Shown: piece by piece, positions 57,394 through 64,000 of the stretch
Layout: each line of letters begins with the position of its first letter
Position numbering within the stretch: position 1 is the stretch's first letter
Origin: Flavobacterium ovatum
GTDB taxonomy: Bacteria > Bacteroidota > Bacteroidia > Flavobacteriales > Flavobacteriaceae
Assembly: GCF_040703125.1 (NCBI RefSeq)
Contig: NZ_CP160035.1
Location: forward strand, 3,143,501 to 3,207,500
Direction: 5' to 3'
DNA length: 64,000 nt
Translations under genes and position numbers: made by a program
The notes under the pieces: generated by a model
The model's database searches: none
Told to the model about the DNA's origin: nothing
What the model saw: the letters and a program-made list of their open reading frames with translations, nothing else

Positions 57394-57488
57394 TTATCAA
57401 TTTATCTTAATTAATACTGGAGTAAAAAGATTAAAAGTGATAAAATATTTATCACTCATAATAATAAATAAAATAATAAATTCAACTA

Positions 57489-58487
57489 ATGAATCAACAT
57501 CCCATTTTCTCAGAACATCCCGGCTTGATTGCAGTATTTGCAGTAGCTATTATTATAATGCTATTATTAGATCTAGGCTTATTTAGTAAAAAAAGTCACG
57601 AAGTTTCAAATAAAGAAGCTATTTCTTGGTCTCTAGTATGGATATCATTGTCCATGTTATTTAGTGGTTTAGTATACTATTATGCGGGACCTACAAAATT
57701 TTATGAATTTCAATCAGCTTACTGGATTGAAAAGGCTCTATCAGTTGATAATTTATTTGTATTTATCTTAGTCTTTAAATTCTTTGATGTAGCTAATAAA
57801 AACAAACATAAAGTCTTGTTTTATGGAATTATAGGAGCATTAGTTTTAAGAGCAATTTTTATATTCTCGGGGGCTTTCTTAATAGAATTGACATATTTAA
57901 ATAAAATATTAGGCTACTTTGGAGTTTCTGGATTTACTTACAACATAAATATAATTATGACCTTGTTTGGTTTGTTTCTAGTATATGCAGGAATTAAATC
58001 CTGGTCAGCTGGCGACGAAGACGATAATGAAGATTACAATGATACTAGGGGCGCTAAAATGATACGAAGAATTTTCAATGTTAGTGATAAGTATGATGAC
58101 GATAAGTTTTTTACAATTCAAAATAGTAAAAAATTAGCAACTCCATTATTAGTTGTTGTAGCTGTAATTGAATTCACTGATTTGCTTTTTGCAGTAGATT
58201 CAATACCAGCAATTTTCGCCATTTCTAGCGACCCGTTTATTCTATATACATCTAATATCTTTGCAATTTTGGGACTTAGAGCCTTATTTTTCTTATTAGA
58301 TAATTTTATCCACTTATTTGGTAAATTGCAATATGGATTAGCATTAATTCTATCATTTATAGGTGTCAAAATGATTATTTCTCCTTTTTATCATATTGAC
58401 TCTGTATACTCATTGATTGTTATTGCTAGTGTTTTATCGATTTCAGTACTAGCTTCAATGATGTTTCCTGAACCTATTGAAGCCTAA
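57489..58487 (+). CDS. TerC/Alx family membrane protein
   Basis: A 332-residue integral membrane protein with about eight to nine helices. Both TerC signature segments are present: EKALSVDNLFVF at 81-92 and EFTDLLFAVDSIPAIFA at about 218-234, whose acidic residues are thought to handle a metal such as manganese. An acidic cytoplasmic loop (AGDEDDNEDYND, about 174-185) lies between them. It follows the TerD/OmpA operon but is separated from it by a strong hairpin and 368 bp, so it is probably expressed on its own. Its linkage to terD genes is the usual Ter-system context. Confidence 0.94.
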   Translation: MNQHPIFSEHPGLIAVFAVAIIIMLLLDLGLFSKKSHEVSNKEAISWSLVWISLSMLFSGLVYYYAGPTKFYEFQSAYWIEKALSVDNLFVFILVFKFFDVANKNKHKVLFYGIIGALVLRAIFIFSGAFLIELTYLNKILGYFGVSGFTYNINIIMTLFGLFLVYAGIKSWSAGDEDDNEDYNDTRGAKMIRRIFNVSDKYDDDKFFTIQNSKKLATPLLVVVAVIEFTDLLFAVDSIPAIFAISSDPFILYTSNIFAILGLRALFFLLDNFIHLFGKLQYGLALILSFIGVKMIISPFYHIDSVYSLIVIASVLSISVLASMMFPEPIEA

Positions 58488-58501
58488 ATTATCAAAAGCT
58501 G

Positions 58502-58530
58502 ACAATGGCCTCGGTACAACTGGCCATTGT
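58502..58530 (+). terminator. Hairpin downstream of terC
   Basis: ACAATGGCC (58502-58510) pairs perfectly with GGCCATTGT (58522-58530) across 11 nt, 15 bp after the terC stop. The downstream T-tract is short. Confidence 0.55.
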
Positions 58531-58545
58531 TATTAAGCAATTATT

Positions 58546-58842
58546 ATGGACAAATTAATAAAACTAACCCTCTTTATAATCCTACTCGGCTGCCTCCTTC
58601 CCTTACCCTACGGCTATTTTCAATTCGTTCGGTTTGCAGCCATGTTTGGATTTAGCTACTTAGCATACTCAGCCTCCTCACAAAAAAACAAAAATGAAGT
58701 TTTTATTTACATAGCCTTGGCACTTCTTTTTCAACCATTTATAAAAATAGCATTAGGAAGAACCATTTGGAATATTGTTGATGTAGTTGTTTCTATTGGC
58801 TTATTGAGTACTATTGTATTAAATCCAAAAAAGCAAAAATAG
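58546..58842 (+). CDS. Small membrane protein, DUF6804-like
   Basis: 98 residues with three to four predicted membrane helices (about 5-22, 27-43, 50-66, 74-91) and the motif ALLFQPFIKIALGRTIWNIVD. It resembles Bacteroidetes proteins grouped as DUF6804. Function unknown. It is 31 bp upstream of the EEP hydrolase gene. Confidence 0.75.
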   Translation: MDKLIKLTLFIILLGCLLPLPYGYFQFVRFAAMFGFSYLAYSASSQKNKNEVFIYIALALLFQPFIKIALGRTIWNIVDVVVSIGLLSTIVLNPKKQK

Positions 58843-58873
58843 AAACCTGCTTAAAATCACATCATAATACATA

Positions 58874-59707
58874 ATGAAATCACTTTTGAATAATTACAAA
58901 ACACAAATTCTAGGAATTATACTTTTTCTTCTCTCCTATTCTACTGTTTTATCCGCTCAAACCAAACTCCTGTCTTGGAACATAGAAAACTTGGGCAAAT
59001 CCAAATCGGATAGCGAAATCACTTTTATGGCGAATACTATAAAAGACTTTGATATTATTGCGATTCAGGAAGTGGTAGCGGGTTATGGAGGTTCGCAAGC
59101 GGTAGCGAAACTAGCCGATGAACTGAACAGAAAAGGAAATCATTGGGATTATACCATAAGCGAACCCACTTCGAGTAGCGCTTATAAAACGGAACGTTAT
59201 GCTTTTATTTGGAAAACCAATAAAGTGAAAAAATTAGGTTCGGCTTGGCTCGAAAAGAAATACCATTTGGAAATCGATCGTGAACCTTTTTATTGCACTT
59301 TTGAGGCAGAAAACAAGACCTTTACATTGGTGAATTTTCATGCGATTACCAAAAGCAAACAACCAGAAACAGAAATCAAATACTTCAAATTTTTACCTGC
59401 CGAATACCCAACACTGAACTTAATTTTTACGGGGGATTTCAATTGTCCGCAGTCGCATACGGTTTTTAATCCGTTGCGAAAAATGGGGTACGCTCCTATT
59501 CTTACCAACCAAAAAACGTCTTTGAAAAGAGATTGTATTTTGGACGAATGTTTGGCATCTGAGTATGACAACCTATTTTACAATTCGAATAAAGTGGTCA
59601 TTAAAAACGCTGGTGTTTTGTTTTTTTATAAAAAATTCAACTCTTTACAAGAAGCTCGTTCTATCTCGGATCATATTCCGATTTGGGCGGAGATTGAAAT
59701 GAACTGA
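58874..59707 (+). CDS. Secreted endonuclease/exonuclease/phosphatase family protein
   Basis: 277 residues with an N-terminal signal sequence (hydrophobic about 11-28, ending LSAQ). The EEP fold motifs are present in order: WNIEN at 35-39, AIQEVV with E66, NFHAITK, TGDFN, and a C-terminal SDHIPIW carrying the catalytic Asp-His. Members cleave nucleic acids or phosphodiesters, and an extracellular or periplasmic nuclease is the simplest reading. The exact substrate is not visible. Confidence 0.88.
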   Translation: MKSLLNNYKTQILGIILFLLSYSTVLSAQTKLLSWNIENLGKSKSDSEITFMANTIKDFDIIAIQEVVAGYGGSQAVAKLADELNRKGNHWDYTISEPTSSSAYKTERYAFIWKTNKVKKLGSAWLEKKYHLEIDREPFYCTFEAENKTFTLVNFHAITKSKQPETEIKYFKFLPAEYPTLNLIFTGDFNCPQSHTVFNPLRKMGYAPILTNQKTSLKRDCILDECLASEYDNLFYNSNKVVIKNAGVLFFYKKFNSLQEARSISDHIPIWAEIEMN

Positions 59708-59737
59708 TAAATTAATTGGTCTCCAATAGCATGTGTA

Positions 59738-59862
59738 GTTTGCGTGAAGGATAGCAGCGAAAATCCTTTTTTGGGGCTTTTTCTGCCCCAAAAAAGATTG
59801 TAGCATCCCGAAGCGTCGGGAGCCTGACCCGGAGTTTTTTACGGAGGGGCACGCCCAAATTT
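59738..59862 (-). repeat. Dispersed intergenic repeat, copy B (inverted)
   Basis: Read on the minus strand it begins TTTGGGCGTGCCCCTCCG and ends CTATCCTTCACGCAAAC, the same ends as the element at 26004. The middle differs and contains two strong hairpins (GGGGC/GCCCC with A/T flanks and CCCGA/TCGGG). It fills most of the convergent gap between the EEP and dipeptidase genes. Confidence 0.75.
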
Positions 59863-59898
59863 TCTTTATTCTATTTTAAGGTGCTTAAAAAAAACAAT

Positions 59899-60564
59899 TT
59901 ACTTCCCTTCGCAATCCCATTTTTCATTGGAAACTTTGTCGGTCAAGGCTGATTTTAAATTATAATGCCACCATTCCGAATCAAAGGAATTGAAGTATTT
60001 GGCGGTCATGATACTTTTAAGTAAGGCTCTGTTTTGTTTTACTTCGTCGGTTATCTTTTCGTAATTGTGACTGGCTTCGACACCAAAATGATCAAAAGGC
60101 GTTCCCATATCCAACTCTTTTCCGTTTTTATCCACGAGTGTAATATCCACTGCTCCTCCTCTATTGTGAATGCTCCCTTTGGCGGGATTGGCCACATATT
60201 GCGCATTGGAAACAATAGCCCACATTTTTTTTTGAATATCCAAAGGGCGGTAGCAATCAAACAACTGAATGTGATAGCCTTTTTTCATAAATTCTTTGTT
60301 GACTATAACCAAGGCTTTGACGGTTTTTAACCGTAAAAAACATTCGGCACAATCATAGACTTTCGCTTTCAAAAAATTGTCCTCCGTAGCATATTTCATA
60401 TTGTAAATAAAATCGGCACTATAATCTTTTAGATTTACAAAAGTAGTATCATTTTCTTGAGGAAGCGGATTTAGACTTTTTACACTTAGTGGTAAAGTCG
60501 ATTGACAAGACAACAATACGATCGAAACGATAAGTGGAATTATAAAACGGATAGAAATGTACAT
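59899..60564 (-). CDS. M15 family D-alanyl-D-alanine dipeptidase (VanX/DdpX-like lipoprotein)
   Basis: 221 residues with a lipoprotein signal (LLSC, Cys20). The M15D zinc site is intact: H133 and D140 in SIHNRGGAVD, and H200 in EWWH with catalytic E197. R106 in CYRP is the conserved oxyanion arginine. Such enzymes split D-Ala-D-Ala released from peptidoglycan and recycle it, and chromosomal copies do not imply vancomycin resistance. It lies downstream of the GH2 pseudogene, separated by a terminator hairpin. Confidence 0.9.
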   Translation of the reverse strand: MYISIRFIIPLIVSIVLLSCQSTLPLSVKSLNPLPQENDTTFVNLKDYSADFIYNMKYATEDNFLKAKVYDCAECFLRLKTVKALVIVNKEFMKKGYHIQLFDCYRPLDIQKKMWAIVSNAQYVANPAKGSIHNRGGAVDITLVDKNGKELDMGTPFDHFGVEASHNYEKITDEVKQNRALLKSIMTAKYFNSFDSEWWHYNLKSALTDKVSNEKWDCEGK

Positions 60565-60621
60565 TGTGTTTTTTTGAATAAAAATAAGTAATTATAATCC
60601 AAACGGTAAAACTATTATAAA

Positions 60622-60657
60622 AAAAAGAGGCTTTATCATGCGGTAAAACCTCTTTTT
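60622..60657 (-). terminator. Terminator of the GH2 gene
   Basis: AAAAAGAGG (60622-60630) pairs with CCTCTTTTT (60649-60657), with further weak pairing in the loop and T-runs on the minus strand. It lies 21 bp after the end of the GH2 frame. Confidence 0.7.
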
Positions 60658-60677
60658 GAAATCTAATCTAATAGATA

Positions 60678-63193
60678 CTAAAACCCTTTTGCTTTTGGAG
60701 TTTGTGTTCCACTTTCGTAACGCACATTTTCTTCACTATCTAATTCTTTGAAGTAATGGTAATATGAACCATATCCTCCATTTTTATTTTCTAGTTCCAA
60801 TCTTTCTATTTTCCATTCTTTAAAGCCTTTGGAAGCAGCATCTTGATCACCAATTAAGAAAAAGTAATCGTTTTTTGAAATTACTTTTCCATCTTTGTCT
60901 GTTAATTCTAAATTCACAGAAAACTTAGACTTTACTGTTTTTAATATTTTTTCATCTATAGAGAAAAAAGATTTAGCACTGTTTTCATCAATTGTATTTA
61001 CAGAGAAATTCTTGTTTAAAACGATGTTTCCAGAATCATCTTTCACTTCAAATTTCACTTTACAATCTTTGTATGACTTGTAGAAGTCATCAATAATCCA
61101 GATATTTCCTTTGAAAGCTTCGTTTTTATCCCAACGGCGTTTTTTGAATTCTAAATTCACTAAAAGTGGTTGATAGGCTTTTTGACAAAATAGTACGAAT
61201 TTTTAGGTTTGCGATAATTATCTACAATTGCCCATTTCATATCTGGTCCATAAGTAATGTAATGACAAAGTGCAATCCCACTTAAACTAGGTTTAACACG
61301 ACGGAAATGCTCAATTCCATTTTGGAAAATAATTCCTTGTGCATCTTGAGTAGCATTAACAAATTCTTCTAGGGAACCTTTCATTTCGCTACCAAATACA
61401 TCCCAGTTTTGCATGCGTAAACGAGTCAAATCGGCCCAATGGTGTCCCCAACTCAATCCTGGTGGCCACATTTCATTTTCTGTAATAAATTTCTTCAAAC
61501 TTTCAACCGAAGGAACCGAAGTGATTGCAAATTCTGGTACGATAGGAAAACCATTGGCTTTTGTTTGCAACCAATCTTCATGCAACCATTCTCCCATATC
61601 GTAAAAATATCTTAAGGCATGAATCGCTTCTTTTGGTTTGAAACCAGCTGCTTGTCCTACTGGATCGGTCATTGGAGAATCTGGAACGAAAGGTAAATCT
61701 ACATGTGCTTGATATGAATCTCCCTAACGCTCTAGGAAATCACGACCAAATTTAGGATCACGAGTTCTAAACATCATTTCTTCTCCACCTTCCATCATGA
61801 TTAATAAAGGATGGTTTCTACGGTCAATAACAACTTTTACACCTTCGTTAAAGATTTCAGCTAAGTTTTTCTCATCAGATGGAATATTCCCTGTACCTAA
61901 CGAAATCATATCTTGCCAAACGGTCATTCCCATTTCATCACAATATTGATAAAATTCTGGAACTTCAGGAGGATGCCATCCAAAAACACGAATGTTATTC
62001 ATATTCATTTCTTTGGCCAAACGAATCAATTCTCTATAATCGCTCATTTCTGTTCGTCCTACAAAAATATTTGGTGGACCTCCCCAACAAGCTGAACGAA
62101 TAAAGTGGAATTTACCATTGATATACGTAGAACGCGGGAATGTAACATCAACATCTTTCTTGAAACCTGGATTCCATTTGGAGGTCACTTCACGTATTCC
62201 AAATGTTGTCTCTTTTACATCTTGATTTATTTTTCCATCTTTAATCGAAATTTTCGATTGGTATAAGTTTTGATCTCCAAGATCCCAAGGCCACCATAAT
62301 TTAGGGTCTTTTATATATACATTTTGGCTCACTTTATGAGTCCCCTGTGCAATCGTCCTTTTAAAATCAAATCTCATTTCGCTCATTTTGAAGTTTTACC
62401 CATTTAGAGAACCTTCAAAAGTAATTTCTTTAGGCTGATTGGTCGTATTTTCAACCGTTATTTCCATATTTACATCAGCAGAACCATTTTTATTTAGTTT
62501 TGTATGTGCATATACATCCGTAAAAGGAACGTTACCAGTACGAACCATTTTTACGGGCCCTACAATACCGATTGGCGTAATATCCCTCCAATAGTCACCA
62601 AACCAAGGTGTTTTTTTACCAGCTACAAAAGCATTTACCTGCGGTGGCGTATCAAGTTTTACCACCAACATATTTCGTTCTTTAAGGAAATCCCATTTGT
62701 GAATTCTCAAATATTCGTTCACATTGAATGAAAATTTAGAAAAAACACCTTCATGTTTCCCTAAATAATGACCGTTTAACCATACTTCGCAACCATAATC
62801 TACACTTTCAAAAACAATATCAACCATTTGGTTTTCTACTCCTTCAGTAACACTAAATTGTAGTGCATACCACCACTCATATTGTTGTACCCATTGTGCT
62901 TTCACACTATTACGACCAAAATGTAGATCATCAATCACCCCTGCTTTCCATAAATCGATATAAACATCACCAGGAACTTTAGCATTATTCCATACTAACG
63001 TTTCAATATCTTCTGCAGGAAGTTTATGAAGTCCTTTTTTAATTCCTTCGCCCGGAAGCATCATTTTAAATCGCCACCTCATTCCGTTTAAATCCGTCAC
63101 CTGCTCATTTGTCTATTCCAAAGATAAAGTCGTGTTAGGCTGAGAAAATGTAAGAGTAACGGAGCCTAATGCTATAAAAATGGCAAAAAACAT
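60678..63193 (-). pseudogene. Broken GH2 beta-mannosidase-like gene
   Basis: A gene of about 839 codons encoding a secreted glycoside hydrolase family 2 enzyme. The start is ATG at 63193 with a signal peptide (MFFAIFIALGSVTL, then FSQ). It is disabled by three in-frame stops, TAG at 63113-63115, TAA at 62396-62398 and TAG at 61724-61726, and by a one-base loss in an A/T run at 61179-61183. The frame is restored after the shift to read AYQPLLVNLEF. The remaining sequence is good GH2: a jellyroll with WLNGHYLGKHEG, an Ig-like domain, a barrel with NNIRVFGWHPPE, and RNHPLLIMMEGGEE around the acid/base glutamate. Four separate lesions suggest real decay. Confidence 0.9.
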
Positions 63194-63411
63194 TCTAATT
63201 TTTTTTTTTATATAAACAATTTAGTTAGTTAATTAGATTTCAAATTTGTTAAAATAATTTATATTAAAAAAAATGTTTATATATAATCTTAAGTATATCT
63301 GGTTTTTAGTTTAAAATTAAACGCTTTTAACTTACAAAGAAACCCTCAAGGATATTTATTTGAAATACATTAAGGGGAACTACACTTATGTTAAATTATA
63401 TAAAAAAAAAT

Positions 63412-64000
63412 ATGGAAAAGGTACTTAAAATCAGTTCTGAATTACAAAAAGAGAAACTAACAGAGTTCTAACTTACTGATTTAGAAAATAAATAATAAAC
63501 TTCAACAAAGTGCTTCAGATACTTTTACACACAGTAAAATACTAACTTATAAGACAATGCAATGCCTATAAAGTCGTAAAAATTCTAACTAGGTTAATAA
63601 ATTTTAAAAAAGGTTTTTCTGTTTATACTGAATAGTAATCCTCAAGAAAAAATATTGAACTAGAGCTATATATGTATCTTTAATATATCCCTAAAATTTC
63701 ACTCTAAAAAAACTTTCTATAATACTCAATTCTGTAAAAAACAATGGAGAACTAGCCAAATGGCATGAAAAAGTAGATCAATCTGGATTTAAATCTTTCG
63801 GCACAATCTCTCGTACAATTACAAATCATTATCAGACCATATTAAATTATTTTGACAACAGAAGTACTAATGCCTCTGCAGAAATGAAATTCATGAACAC
63901 CTATTAATTAAAACAATAAAATGTGAATAATCATTCGATGCCAAAATAAAAGCATTCAGATCAAAATTCAGAGGTGTTAGAAATATAGAATACTTCCTGT
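63412..64000 (+). mobile_element. Degenerate ISL3-family transposase remnant, running off the window
   Basis: From about 63730 the sequence encodes the C-terminal part of an ISL3/ISAon1-type DDE transposase: GELAKWHEKVDQSGFKSF, then ILNYFDNRSTNASAE. After ASAE about 50 foreign or scrambled bases with stops follow. The frame resumes at 63932 with SFDAKIKAFRSKFRGVRN and reaches the window edge. Further left, a short frame at 63412 (MEKVLKISSELQKEK) resembles an earlier part of the same family, so the relic may span 63412-64000; its left limit is uncertain. No inverted repeats were found. The AT-rich gap 63194-63411 shows nothing. Confidence 0.75.

Noticed and set aside
55081..58487. Tellurite-resistance operon as the function of the TerD and TerC genes
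   Set aside because: Only TerD and TerC domains are present, without TerA, TerB or TerZ-type neighbours recognised here, and the partners are cytoskeleton-like. Naming it tellurite resistance would go beyond the evidence.
59899..60564. Vancomycin-resistance vanX
   Set aside because: No vanH or vanA neighbours, and chromosomal M15D dipeptidases are common in Gram-negatives. A recycling role is more likely.
60678..63193. Stop-codon readthrough or recoding in the GH2 gene
   Set aside because: Two TAGs and one TAA plus a frameshift are involved, and other genes in the window use all stops normally, so pseudogenisation is simpler.

Overview
The window looks like a chromosomal segment of a Flavobacteriaceae bacterium, most likely Flavobacterium. 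It is AT-rich and shows no clear Shine-Dalgarno sites. Several genes appear to start with TTG. The gene content is typical of the family: a Bacteroidetes-type LptD, a TPR histidine kinase with a short response regulator, DUF4159 and DUF6804 proteins, an AI-2E family permease, and a degenerate ISL3-type transposase. No tRNA, rRNA or CRISPR array was seen.

Layout. 1-5046 (minus strand) is an envelope/redox cluster: a conserved hypothetical, a CCG-type Fe-S protein, a membrane 4Fe-4S oxidoreductase, an MlaD (MCE) protein and an N-acetylmuramoyl-L-alanine amidase. lptD (5182) diverges from it. 7952-11709 is metabolic: ridA, mgsA, an N-acetylglucosamine kinase-like gene, gapA and pfkA. 11943-25917 carries tamB, tsaD, rsmE, a DUF4159 protein, an AI-2E permease, a THUMP-like methyltransferase, several hypotheticals and a TPR histidine kinase/response regulator pair. 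25918-27004 is a gene-poor stretch with a dispersed repeat, two dyad motifs and a 46-codon lipopeptide ORF.

A block of about 18.47 kb is present twice, head to tail: 11033-29504 and 29505-47977. The only difference I noticed is one inserted base at 29735/29736. The join fuses the middle of a membrane-protein gene to the middle of pfkA, with no shared bases at the junction. It is either a very recent tandem duplication or an assembly artefact. The indel lying 230 bp from the junction, and the otherwise perfect identity, make an artefact a serious possibility.

The most interesting locus is the ten-gene operon that is complete only in the right-hand copy and beyond (45478-57120): HTH regulator, lipoprotein, a larger lipoprotein with a vWA-like DxSxG motif, a three-TM protein, a tubulin-like GTPase-fold protein, a 1292-aa Hsp70/actin-like protein, a second degenerate Hsp70/actin-like protein with a proline-rich tail, two TerD-domain proteins, and a single-pass OmpA-domain protein. 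A strong terminator follows, then terC. I read it as an envelope-spanning machine: cytoplasmic tubulin-like and actin-like NTPases plus Ca-binding TerD proteins, tethered to peptidoglycan and to lipoproteins. Its biological role cannot be told from sequence.

The right end (58546-64000) holds a DUF6804 membrane protein, a secreted EEP-family hydrolase, a VanX-like dipeptidase, a GH2 beta-mannosidase-like pseudogene (three in-frame stops and one frameshift), and the wreck of an ISL3-family transposase running off the window.
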